A DNA stretch of 64,000 nucleotides from Sphingobacteriales bacterium TSM_CSS (GTDB lineage Bacteria > Bacteroidota > Bacteroidia > Chitinophagales > UBA2359), in contig NBMY01000086.1 in assembly GCA_002212985.1 (NCBI GenBank), forward strand, positions 1 through 64,000, written 5' to 3'. The notes under the pieces were generated by a model, which saw only the letters and a program-made list of their open reading frames with translations, did no database searches and was not told the origin of the DNA. The translations under genes and the position numbers were made by a program. Shown here piece after piece: positions 33,823 to 42,269 of this stretch (positions within the stretch are counted from its first letter, which is position 1; each line of letters opens with the position of its first letter).

Positions 33823-36036
33823 CTATCTTACCCACAAAATGCCTATTTGGCCGGCATTTAGTTGCCATAGGTCAAAATCCGAAAGGTTAATGGTGCCGTC
33901 AAAGTTACAATCTCCGTAGTTGTAGCCGGCCGAGTTGTTTATACCACTGGCAAAAACGTTAAAATCGGCATAATTAATTACTCCGTCATTGTTGGCATCG
34001 CCGGCATAGAGGGCAAACACGCCCGGCAAAACTTCGGTTTGTTGACCGTTTCCGTATGCCTGTGTTGCTGCGGTGGTAAAATCATAGGGCGTTGCATTGG
34101 GCAGGGTTACCGGCGTTGCGCTCATAACTCCGGTGTGGTTTCGGGCTTTTACCAAAATATAGTAATTTTGGCCGGCTATGGCATTTTTAAACAGCAATGG
34201 CGATTGACAACCACCCCAGGCTGCTCCGGCAAGTGTACCATCGGACAATAAAACAGCTGCTACCGAATCTATCAAGGTAAAAGTACCCGGTTGGCGCAGT
34301 TCTACCACCACCCAATCTACCGCATTGGGCGGAAGCGGGGCAAGACTTTCGTTCCCTGCATGCAGCGGCGGTGCAAAATTAAAGGGTTGTGCAGTAGGCA
34401 GGTAATAGCCGGTTAATAAATCGGTGCGCATAAGCCCAGAGGCAGGGTTATAGGCACCTTGCAAAAACACTTTTATATTTGCCGTTACAGCAGGCTGAGG
34501 TGCGGGAGGCGCTGGTGGCGTGTTGTTAACAGGTGTGGGCGAGCTGCCGCTGCCTTCGCGCAGGTGACGTTCGCCGGCATTTACATACCAGGTGGCAGCT
34601 AAAGACTGGTCGGTATTTACGTTAAGCACACTGGGCACAAAATACCACTCGCATTTTGTTTGGGTGGTGGTAATGTTAATGAGCATATAACCATGACGGT
34701 CCACATCATCCCATTTAATATGCGGGTTGAGCAGCCGAATAAGTGTTTCACCCACCGAAAAAGGAATGCCTGCCGAGGTAACACCCGAAATAACAAACTC
34801 TACACCGGCCGAATTGGCGCCGGTAGAAGCATTGTAACCGCTCAGAGGCAGGTCGTTTGCCCAGGAAGAGTGCAAATCGCCGGTAAGCGCTACTACATTT
34901 TGAATATTGTTGTTCCTAATGTGGTTGTAAATCTGGCTTCGTTGGTAAGCATAGCCGTCCCATTGGTCGGGGTTAAGCACTACGCCAAATACCTTAAGGG
35001 GCGCCATCATAATTTGTTGTCCCAGCAGTTTCCATTGTGCCGTAGAGTTGCTGAGGGTATTGGTAAGCCAGTTCATTTGGGTATCGCTTATCATGTGGCG
35101 TGTCGGGTCGTTCAGGTTGCCGGTAGCGGAGGGCTGAATGTCGCGTCCCTCTAATCGGGTGTCGAGCATAATTAAATCGGCCAGGTTTCCAAAGCTGAAT
35201 TTTCGGTAAATTTGACCGTTGGTGGTCATATTTTCTCTTACGGGCAGCCATTCAAACCAAGCCTGCATACCGGCAGCTTTACGCACAAACCAATCGCCTT
35301 CGGTGGCGGGGTCGTGGTTTTCGGCGCCGCCATACCAGGAGTTGTTGGCGGTTTCGTGGTCGTCCCAAACGGCAATCATGGGGTGTTGCTGATGCAGGCG
35401 GCGCAGGTTTATTTCGGTATGGTATTGAGCATATCGTGTTCGGTAGTCAGAAAGTGTTACGCATTCATAAGGCGGGTCGTGGTCGTTCACGCCATAAGTA
35501 ATATAAGTTGGGTCGCTGCCGTATTCGTAAATATAATCGCCCAAATGAACAACGGCATTAATATCGTTTCTGTCGGCAATGCGGCCATACACGTTGTAAA
35601 AGCCGTCGGTAATTCTGGCGCAAGAAACCACAGCCAGCCTTACATTGTTAATGTTACCTTCGGGCAGTGTTCGGGTTCTTCCTCTGATGGAATATTTGCC
35701 GTTGGCAAAAAAGCGGTAGTAATAGTAGGTATTGGGTTGCAGACGGTCAACATCCACTTTTACCGTATAATCCCGGTTGGCATCGGTAAAAAAGGTGCCG
35801 CAGTTAATGATGTTGGTAAAGGCGGTATCGGTAGCCATTTGCCAGTCAACCGGTATAGTTCCCGATACATCGGAAACGCGTGTCCAAATGATGACCGACT
35901 CCTGCAGCGGGTCGCCCGAAGCAACGCCGTGGTAAAATGGCGCCAACGTTGCATCAACTACTACCTGCGCTTTTAGCGTAATATTGGGTAAAATAAGGCA
36001 GAGCAGGCAAAATGCGGTGCAAAGTACTGTTTTCAT
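33823..36036 (-). CDS. Secreted PhoD-like phosphatase with dockerin-like C-terminus
   Basis: This 737-residue protein starts at MKTVLCTAFCLLCLILPNIT (36036); a longer in-frame start (36078) would lie upstream of the likely transcription start. Domains: signal peptide; PhoD N-terminal domain (FYHGVASGDPLQESVIIWTR); PhoD metallophosphatase with metal-ligand motifs HLGDYIYEYG, VWDDHETANNSWYGG and VALTGDLHSSW. The phosphatase is followed by a Pro-linked beta module (about 500-640: KVFLQGAYN, VDWVVVELRQ, GQNYYILVKARNH). The C-terminus has two Ca-binding-loop-like repeats, DANNDGVINYADFNVF and DCNFDGTINLSDFDLW, as in dockerin type I. It is probably exported to hydrolyse phosphodiesters or monoesters. 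Module and repeats recur in the protein at 59076. Confidence 0.87.
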   Translation of the reverse strand: MKTVLCTAFCLLCLILPNITLKAQVVVDATLAPFYHGVASGDPLQESVIIWTRVSDVSGTIPVDWQMATDTAFTNIINCGTFFTDANRDYTVKVDVDRLQPNTYYYYRFFANGKYSIRGRTRTLPEGNINNVRLAVVSCARITDGFYNVYGRIADRNDINAVVHLGDYIYEYGSDPTYITYGVNDHDPPYECVTLSDYRTRYAQYHTEINLRRLHQQHPMIAVWDDHETANNSWYGGAENHDPATEGDWFVRKAAGMQAWFEWLPVRENMTTNGQIYRKFSFGNLADLIMLDTRLEGRDIQPSATGNLNDPTRHMISDTQMNWLTNTLSNSTAQWKLLGQQIMMAPLKVFGVVLNPDQWDGYAYQRSQIYNHIRNNNIQNVVALTGDLHSSWANDLPLSGYNASTGANSAGVEFVISGVTSAGIPFSVGETLIRLLNPHIKWDDVDRHGYMLINITTTQTKCEWYFVPSVLNVNTDQSLAATWYVNAGERHLREGSGSSPTPVNNTPPAPPAPQPAVTANIKVFLQGAYNPASGLMRTDLLTGYYLPTAQPFNFAPPLHAGNESLAPLPPNAVDWVVVELRQPGTFTLIDSVAAVLLSDGTLAGAAWGGCQSPLLFKNAIAGQNYYILVKARNHTGVMSATPVTLPNATPYDFTTAATQAYGNGQQTEVLPGVFALYAGDANNDGVINYADFNVFASGINNSAGYNYGDCNFDGTINLSDFDLWQLNAGQIGILWVR

Positions 36037-36075
36037 AAGACAGAATGGAATAAAATCGGGTAAAAAAATGATTTG

Positions 36076-36083
36076 CAAATTTA
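36076..36083 (-). promoter_or_regulatory. Candidate -7 box of the PhoD-like gene
   Basis: The minus strand reads TAAATTTG, a full TAnnTTTG match, 40 bases before the chosen ATG at 36036. This supports that start over the upstream one. Confidence 0.45.
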
Positions 36084-36220
36084 AACTTTATGAGGCAGAA
36101 ATTTGGAGGATACCCGATTTTTTGAAGGTAAAAGGCAATAATTTGGCAGAATGCGCTAAATTTACAAGTGCATACTACTAATGAGGGTATTTTTTTTATC
36201 TTTACCCAAACATTGACACA

Positions 36221-37153
36221 ATGAGTATTTGCAGAAAGTGGTTTTTCTTGTTTTGCTTAGGGTGGTTACTGCTCACGACTGCTTGTAAAAAACAGGAAAT
36301 AATAGACGTTTCCGGCAATCAAAGCCCTTATTACCACGAAATACCCACGCTAATTGTGAACAATTACGTGAATAAAGTATTCATTGACCTCATTGGCAGG
36401 GAACCTACCGATGAAGAATTGGCAGCAGAAACAACCGCTTTGCAGACTGATGATTTATCTTTCAGCGCACGCGATGCACTCATTGATAAACTGCAAAACA
36501 GCAACCAATTTGTGCCGGTTGACAGTTCTTACCGCCGTGCTTATCACCGTTGGTTTTATGAGCAATGCAAAGCCCGTTTTATTGAAGGAGCTTCTATTGA
36601 TGCCATTAACGAGGAACTTGGACCCCTTTATTTTGGATTAAGCCTGCTGGTGGCGCAGGGCGACACTTCATCGGCCGACTATTTCGGATTGCTGGAAGCT
36701 ATTGAAGACCTTAACCGGCTTATCAGCGCCGATACATTATACGAACAGGGCAACATTGATGTTATTGAGTTTTCGCGCAGAATGGCCGATAATGCCGTGT
36801 ACGATAAAATTAACATGAACGCTTTTAACTTTGTAAACGCTACTTTTAACGACTTCTACCACCGTTTCCCTACCCAAAACGAATTTACCCGGGGCTATGC
36901 TATGGTAGAATACAATGATACCGCCCAGCTTTTCGGGCAAACCGGTTTCAGCAAAAATACCTATCTTCACATTATGGTAAGTTCGCCCGAAATGTATGAA
37001 GGCATGATAATATGGGCTTATCAAACATTATTGGCACGAAAACCAACCACGCAGGAAGTTTATACATTGTTGCCCAGATTTACAACCGACCGCAATTTTA
37101 AAGATGTTCAAAAAGCCATTATCAGAACCGATGAATACGGACATTTTGACTAA
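36221..37153 (+). CDS. Lipoprotein with DUF4214/DUF1549-like segments
   Basis: This 310-residue protein is the first gene of a five-gene operon. MSICRKWFFLFCLGWLLLTT followed by AC is a lipoprotein signal. Residues 47-65 (VNKVFIDLIGREPTDEEL) resemble the conserved start of DUF1549 and DUF4214 units. The last 110 residues contain two further units of the form FNDFYHRFPTQNEF and AYQTLLARKPTTQEVYTLL ending in a TDEYGHF-like motif, as in DUF4214. The function is unknown; in Planctomycetota such domains accompany DUF1501 proteins and cytochrome domains, as they do here. Confidence 0.6.
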   Translation: MSICRKWFFLFCLGWLLLTTACKKQEIIDVSGNQSPYYHEIPTLIVNNYVNKVFIDLIGREPTDEELAAETTALQTDDLSFSARDALIDKLQNSNQFVPVDSSYRRAYHRWFYEQCKARFIEGASIDAINEELGPLYFGLSLLVAQGDTSSADYFGLLEAIEDLNRLISADTLYEQGNIDVIEFSRRMADNAVYDKINMNAFNFVNATFNDFYHRFPTQNEFTRGYAMVEYNDTAQLFGQTGFSKNTYLHIMVSSPEMYEGMIIWAYQTLLARKPTTQEVYTLLPRFTTDRNFKDVQKAIIRTDEYGHFD

Positions 37154-37204
37154 TTTAAATCGCTAAACAAGTTGCGTAAAGTTTTTTATAAAAAATACCA
37201 TCTC

Positions 37205-37732
37205 ATGAACCGCAATCAAATCACTTTCCTCTTGTTGCTTGTGCTATTACTTGGTTCTCCCTCCTGTAAAAAAGATTACATTTACCGCTACGGTGTAGAT
37301 GAGGTAACAGCCACCAACAGCAGCGCACAAAAAGGAAAGCTCAAAACCCCCGAACAATACATTGCCATTTTGCATATTAACCTCTACAACATACCCATGT
37401 CGAGCAATGATATGTACCGCCTTGGGCAGGTGTATCAGTCAATTGGCGACAAGGAAGTGGCGCAGGAGCAGATTTTGAGCAACTTCATGAATGATGATAA
37501 CCCAAACTCCTATGCCTACCAAAAAGGCTATGCAGTGGTTAAACCCACCAATGCCGAAATGCGCAACAATCCCGATTCCTTTATCACCGATACTTACAAC
37601 CGTTTTTACCTTCGCTATCCTACTCAAGCCGAGTTGGAGTGGTGGCGGCAATACCTCAGTGCTCATACCAACATAACACCCGAAATGGTGTTTTTTTCGT
37701 TTGCCATATCAAACGAATATCAATATTATTAA
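37205..37732 (+). CDS. Lipoprotein with DUF4214-like C-terminus
   Basis: It starts at MNRNQITFLLLLVLLLGSPS (37205), followed by CKKDY, a lipobox; the same frame opens earlier only at a TTG (37172). It has 175 residues. The C-terminal 45 residues (TYNRFYLRYPTQAELEWWRQ, then a segment ending SFAISNEYQYY) match the DUF4214 pattern (lYrrlLgR-P...l.yW...S.EY), related to the units of the preceding protein. The pair look like divergent paralogs acting together at a membrane surface. It lies 51 bases after the first gene of the operon. Confidence 0.6.
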   Translation: MNRNQITFLLLLVLLLGSPSCKKDYIYRYGVDEVTATNSSAQKGKLKTPEQYIAILHINLYNIPMSSNDMYRLGQVYQSIGDKEVAQEQILSNFMNDDNPNSYAYQKGYAVVKPTNAEMRNNPDSFITDTYNRFYLRYPTQAELEWWRQYLSAHTNITPEMVFFSFAISNEYQYY

Positions 37733-37826
37733 CAATAGCTTTAACAAGTTGCAGGGTGCCTGTAACTTACAAAAACCGAAAACACTTTACCCATTGTTTG
37801 TTTAAGACATCATACACCTTTTTAGC

Positions 37827-39239
37827 ATGAACCGACGCGAATTTTTAAGAAATGCGGCTTTGGCAGCAACAGGTAGCATAGTAGCGCCTTATATCTTACC
37901 ATCGGGCAGGCTTTTTGCCCAAACCGGCAGCCAACTGGCACAGCATGTGGTTTTGGTAATGTGCGCAGGCGGAATCCGGCATCAGGAGTCTATCGGGCAG
38001 CGATATTTGTTTGACGCGCAATACACCTATACCCAAGACCCCGATTTGCTGGACCTTACAGGCAACATAATGCCAAACCTGTTTGTTGGCAGTGCACCTG
38101 CCGATAAAATTGTATATGGCAGCGGCAGCAACGGGCAAACACCAATTGCTCCCATATTGGGGCAACCACTGCAAATGCAGGGAACCGTTTTTGCCGAAGC
38201 AACCGCCGGCAGCGCCAGCCATTATATTGGGCTAAGCCAAATGCTGAGCGGCAATTTACTGTCGCATCAGGGGCTTAAAATGAAACCCCTTACCCCAACC
38301 ATTTTTGAGTATGTGCGCCGGTTTATGAACCCGCAGACCGAAGGCGCCGCAACAAAAGTATGGTTTATTGGCAATACCATTGGCAATTCGGTGCCTTTGC
38401 TTAACTATGGGTTAGAAGCAAATTATGGCGCTAAATACGGCGCTAACTTTTTTGCGCCTACCGTTACCTTTGGCGAACATGGCCGCCGTTTTTTGGCCGC
38501 TGCCAAAAATTACCACCCCGAAGAAGATTTCGGGCGGATGTACGAAATGCGCAATTTCCTGAACAACAGCTTTTTAACCACCGGCGGCGTGTTGGAAAGT
38601 TTAGGCAATACACCCGAAGAAAAATACGATATTAAACAGTTTATGAAAAAAATGTTTGATGCCGATTTTGAAACCATTATGCAATATGTACCCGAAAACC
38701 CCAACCAAACCGGCAACCCCGAAAACGTGCCCGTAATTAACCGCGATGTGAGCGCTTTGGTGTATGCAACTGAGGTAATGGATTATTTTGAACCCACACT
38801 CATTGCCCTTAACCTCGATGGGGCAGACTCCTGCCACAGCAATTTTACTTCCTACCTCCAGGCGCTGCACCGGCAAGATTATGCCGTTGGTTATTTGTGG
38901 AATTTTATTCAAAATCACCCCGTTTTCAGAGATAATACCATTATGATTGTAGCGCCCGAATGCGGCCGAAACGAATTTCCGAATGCGCTGAAAGATACCA
39001 ACGATTGGTATGCCTATGACCACTCCGACTGGAACGCCGCCCGAACCTGGATTGTAATGGCCGGACCCAACGTGCCGCAAAACCTCTTGCTGCAAAGCCC
39101 CGGCAATAATGGCAATCAGCCCATTCCGGTTGCACGAAATACCCAAATAACCCTTACCATTGCCGAGATTCTGGGCATTAGGCAAGATGTTGCCAATGCA
39201 GGATTTACCGATAGCCAAAGTCTGTTCGATGTGATGTAA
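37827..39239 (+). CDS. Tat-exported DUF1501-like / alkaline-phosphatase-superfamily protein
   Basis: This 470-residue protein begins MNRREFLRNAALAATGSIVA, a twin-arginine signal (RREFL), so it is exported folded. The remainder resembles DUF1501/sulfatase-like folds: HVVLVMCAGGIRHQESIGQR near the start and ALNLDGADSCHSNF, DNTIMIVAPECGRNE and YDHSDWNAARTWIVMAGPNV in the second half, which place Asp, His and Glu residues suitable for metal binding. No substrate is known. It sits between two lipoproteins and a cytochrome-like lipoprotein in one operon, like the DUF1549-DUF1501 pairs of Planctomycetota. Confidence 0.65.
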   Translation: MNRREFLRNAALAATGSIVAPYILPSGRLFAQTGSQLAQHVVLVMCAGGIRHQESIGQRYLFDAQYTYTQDPDLLDLTGNIMPNLFVGSAPADKIVYGSGSNGQTPIAPILGQPLQMQGTVFAEATAGSASHYIGLSQMLSGNLLSHQGLKMKPLTPTIFEYVRRFMNPQTEGAATKVWFIGNTIGNSVPLLNYGLEANYGAKYGANFFAPTVTFGEHGRRFLAAAKNYHPEEDFGRMYEMRNFLNNSFLTTGGVLESLGNTPEEKYDIKQFMKKMFDADFETIMQYVPENPNQTGNPENVPVINRDVSALVYATEVMDYFEPTLIALNLDGADSCHSNFTSYLQALHRQDYAVGYLWNFIQNHPVFRDNTIMIVAPECGRNEFPNALKDTNDWYAYDHSDWNAARTWIVMAGPNVPQNLLLQSPGNNGNQPIPVARNTQITLTIAEILGIRQDVANAGFTDSQSLFDVM

Positions 39240-39283
39240 ACAACCGTTTCACGATTTTAGGAATTAAATAATTTGTCAATTTC

Positions 39284-39787
39284 ATGCAAATCAAGTTGAG
39301 CATTCTCGTTGCGGTATTATTGCTGGCGTTGGCCGCCTGCGAAAAAGAAGCCCCGCCGCCCGACAACCCTTTTACCAACCAACCACCGCCCGATACCTTA
39401 AACAATGGCAATACCCAATTGCCCGAAATTCCCGACTCGTCTTTTGCCTGGCTGCATGAGCGTGTTTTTTTGCCCACTTGCGCCAATTCGGGCTGCCATG
39501 ATGGTACTTTTGAACCCGATTTCCGCACCATCAACAGCGCCTTCCATACTTTGGTCAATCATCCTGCATTAAAAACCGACAGTACAGCAACACCTGCCAT
39601 ACTTAGGGTTATGCCTTATCAACCGGCTAACTCCATTTTGTATTACCGGCTCACTAATTTTATGCCCAATACATCGGGCGTTATGCCGCTTAATGCCAAC
39701 GATTCTGATTGGGAACAAAATAAAGAATTATATTTGCAAAAAATTTACCAATGGATATTAAACGGAGCGCCAAACGCAACACCTTAA
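39284..39787 (+). CDS. Lipoprotein with cytochrome c-like CH motif
   Basis: This 167-residue protein has a lipoprotein signal (MQIKLSILVAVLLLALAACE, Cys19). After a Pro-rich linker comes HERVFLPTCANSGCHDGTFE: a CxxxxCH motif, one of the spacing variants seen in Bacteroidota and Planctomycetota cytochrome-like domains instead of CxxCH. A later Met-rich segment (NFMPNTSGVMPLN) could supply the distal ligand. Heme binding is plausible but not proven. Its 3' end overlaps the next gene by 37 bases. Confidence 0.6.
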   Translation: MQIKLSILVAVLLLALAACEKEAPPPDNPFTNQPPPDTLNNGNTQLPEIPDSSFAWLHERVFLPTCANSGCHDGTFEPDFRTINSAFHTLVNHPALKTDSTATPAILRVMPYQPANSILYYRLTNFMPNTSGVMPLNANDSDWEQNKELYLQKIYQWILNGAPNATP

Positions 39788-40254
39788 ACCTATTTAGCGG
39801 CAGGAAAGCCACTTATTTACCTGCAGTAATATGCATTGGCATTTTATTAATGACCGCAGCAGGTTGCAGCAAAGAAGAAATAAATTTTAGCATAATACCT
39901 AAAATAGCTTTTGTTGGTATTACCCCCCTTCAGGTGCAGGAATATACCGATAGGGTAACCATAACCATTTCTTATGAAGACGGCAACGGCGATATTGGAC
40001 AGCCCAACCCCGATGTGCCTGTGGTGTTTGTAAAAGACAGCCGCCTGCAACAACCCGATGGATACCACGTACCACCAGTTGCCCCGGTTGGAACGCAAGT
40101 AATTATTAACGGACAATTGCAAATACCTCTTAAAAATCTTTTTGTTTTAGGCAACACCCAACAAGAACAAGTGTATTTTGAAATTTATATTACTGACCGT
40201 GCTGGTAATCAAAGCAATGTTATAGAAACACCTGCCCTAACTGTTTACAAGTGA
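39751..40254 (+). CDS. Lipoprotein, unknown function
   Basis: This 167-residue protein has a long N-terminal region and the signal LPAVICIGILLMTAAGC at about 23-39. The mature part is one beta-sandwich-like domain (VTITISYEDGNGDIGQPNPD; VYFEIYITDRAGNQSNVIET) resembling Ig-like modules of Bacteroidota lipoproteins. The ATG at 39751 lies inside the previous gene, giving a 37-base overlap and probable translational coupling. No later Met precedes the hydrophobic core at a suitable place, so the overlap seems real. It is the last gene of the 36221-40254 operon. Confidence 0.6.
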   Translation: MDIKRSAKRNTLNLFSGRKATYLPAVICIGILLMTAAGCSKEEINFSIIPKIAFVGITPLQVQEYTDRVTITISYEDGNGDIGQPNPDVPVVFVKDSRLQQPDGYHVPPVAPVGTQVIINGQLQIPLKNLFVLGNTQQEQVYFEIYITDRAGNQSNVIETPALTVYK

Positions 40255-40296
40255 GAAATGCATTTTAAAGTATTCTATAAAACTATATACTTTTCA

Positions 40297-40701
40297 ATGG
40301 ACACTTTTATTCCGCCTAATCCTATTCGCCCCAATATTTACGTTAACATATCGCCCGGAAAGGGTAGGGGAGTGTTTGCCGCACACCCGCTTAAAGCCGG
40401 TGAGATAATAGAAATTTGCCCCGTATTGGTGCTTCCGCCCAACAACCGCCCGCAAATAGACAACACCAAACTGTACGACTACTACTTTTTGTGGGGTGAA
40501 GACCAATCTGAAATTGCCATAGCTTTGGGTTACGGCTCTTTATATAACCACTCCTACCAGCCAAACGCCGAGTATGAAGCCGATTATGACAGTAATACGC
40601 TTACTTTTATCTGCTACAAAGATATTGATGCCGACGAAGAAATAACCGTAAACTACAACTGCGATACCGATGACGATACACCAGTGTGGTTCGACAAATA
40701 A
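40297..40701 (+). CDS. SET-domain protein (putative protein-lysine methyltransferase)
   Basis: This 134-residue protein, from MDTFIPPNPIRPNIYVN (40297), is an almost minimal SET domain. It has GKGRGVFAAHPLKAGEIIE (N-terminal SET segment), GSLYNHSYQPNAEY (the NHS-x-xPN AdoMet and knot motif) and DADEEITVNYN (the ELTxxY-like active-site motif). SET proteins transfer a methyl group from AdoMet to a Lys side chain; bacterial targets are mostly unknown. No post-SET Cys cluster is present. It lies just downstream of the lipoprotein operon and 19 bases before the next gene. Confidence 0.82.
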   Translation: MDTFIPPNPIRPNIYVNISPGKGRGVFAAHPLKAGEIIEICPVLVLPPNNRPQIDNTKLYDYYFLWGEDQSEIAIALGYGSLYNHSYQPNAEYEADYDSNTLTFICYKDIDADEEITVNYNCDTDDDTPVWFDK

Positions 40702-40720
40702 ACAATCAACCTATTCATAC

Positions 40721-42079
40721 ATGAAATATTTTTACCTTTTTCAACTCTTCCTCCTCTGTTGTACACCCCTTCAACTGGATGCCCAACAAACCGGACTACT
40801 GGTTTCGGGCCCCATGTTGGGTTATGCAGAGCATCGCGAAGCCCTTATCTGGATGGAAGTTAGCCCGCAGGTAACATCTGTGGCGGTGCAATACGGGGTT
40901 AAAGGCGGGGCTAAAACAGCGCAAAAAACTGTTGTATTTGAAGGTAAACTGCAACAACCGTTTAACCCGGTAAAGATTGTATTGGGCGGACTTTCCATGA
41001 ATACTACCTACGAGTACTCCGTTTTACTTAACGGAATTGTACAAAAATTTCCATACTCACTTACCCTTACCACCAAAAAACTGTGGGAATGGCGTGAAGA
41101 CCCGCCCGCTTTTTCTTTTCTGTTTGGCTCTTGTGCCTATATTAACGACTCGGTATATGACCGCCCGGGCGATCCATACGGGCAAAACCCGGGTATTTTT
41201 GAAAGCATGACCAAACAACCCTCGGATTTTATGCTGTGGGTGGGCGATAACGTCTATTTGCGCGAAGCCGATTTTAGTTCTGCCTATGGCATTCAGTACC
41301 GCTATCAACATGTGCGAAAACTGCCTCAACTGCAAGCATTTTTAGCCTCCAGACCACAATACGCTACCTGGGACGACCACGACTACGGACCCAACGATTC
41401 TAATTTTTCTTACGAACTTAAAGACGTTGCGCTGCAAACATTTATCAATTACTGGGGAAACAAATCTTACGGCGAAGCCGGTTACAACGGGGTTTATGGT
41501 AAGTTTACCTGGGGCGATGCCGAATTTTTCCTGCTCGATGACCGCTATTACCGCTGGCATGAAAAAATACCCGATAGCTTGTCCGAAAAATCGTACATGG
41601 GGCAAAGGCAGTTGCAATGGTTGCAAAATGCCCTGCTTTCTTCTACGGCAACATTCAAATTTATTGTTTCGGGCAGCCAAATGCTCAACCCCCTCAACGA
41701 CTTTGAGTGCTTTACCCACTACACTCGCGAATACAACCAACTCATCGGGTTTTTAACCCAAAACAAGGTAAAAGGCGTACTTTTTTTAAGCGGCGACCGC
41801 CACATGACCGAAATTATTAAAATTCAGCCCAATGGTTTTTACCCTTTGTACGATGTTACCAGCTCTCCGCTCACTTCGCGCGCCTATACTTCGGTACTTA
41901 AAGACAAAGAGGGGAATAACCCTTACCGACTGCCCAACACACTGGTTGCAGAGCAAAATTTTGTGCAAATAGCTTTTTCGGGCAAAAGAAAAGACAGGGT
42001 TTTAACCATTTCGTGCTACAATGCCAATAATGAGAAAAAGTGGAGCATGGACATCAAACAGTCAGAGTTAGGGTATTAG
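40721..42079 (+). CDS. PhoD-like alkaline phosphatase, short form
   Basis: It starts at MKYFYLFQLFLLCCTPLQLD (40721), giving 452 residues with a signal peptide cleaved near DAQQ. Metallophosphatase motifs are: FLFGSCAYIND, LWVGDNVYLREADFSS, ATWDDHDYGPNDSNFS, EFFLLDDRYYR and GVLFLSGDRHMTEI. It lacks the beta module and dockerin-like repeats of the paralog at 33823. The Asp and His ligands are intact. It is probably periplasmic, releasing phosphate from organic esters. It follows the SET gene by 19 bases. Confidence 0.85.
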   Translation: MKYFYLFQLFLLCCTPLQLDAQQTGLLVSGPMLGYAEHREALIWMEVSPQVTSVAVQYGVKGGAKTAQKTVVFEGKLQQPFNPVKIVLGGLSMNTTYEYSVLLNGIVQKFPYSLTLTTKKLWEWREDPPAFSFLFGSCAYINDSVYDRPGDPYGQNPGIFESMTKQPSDFMLWVGDNVYLREADFSSAYGIQYRYQHVRKLPQLQAFLASRPQYATWDDHDYGPNDSNFSYELKDVALQTFINYWGNKSYGEAGYNGVYGKFTWGDAEFFLLDDRYYRWHEKIPDSLSEKSYMGQRQLQWLQNALLSSTATFKFIVSGSQMLNPLNDFECFTHYTREYNQLIGFLTQNKVKGVLFLSGDRHMTEIIKIQPNGFYPLYDVTSSPLTSRAYTSVLKDKEGNNPYRLPNTLVAEQNFVQIAFSGKRKDRVLTISCYNANNEKKWSMDIKQSELGY

Positions 42080-42269
42080 GTATCCTGTCTCCCAGGTTTT
42101 TTAGCAGCAGTACAAGCGCACTTTTTCATGCAAGAGTTCATCTGTTTGCCCTTTGAACTTGTTCTTTAAAAAGAGCAAATACATGGCTTAATAACAATTT
42201 GCAGTATAAAATGCCCGCAAGTTGCTTAACTTAGCACCTCGGAAATTTTCTAACCAAATACAACTTACA

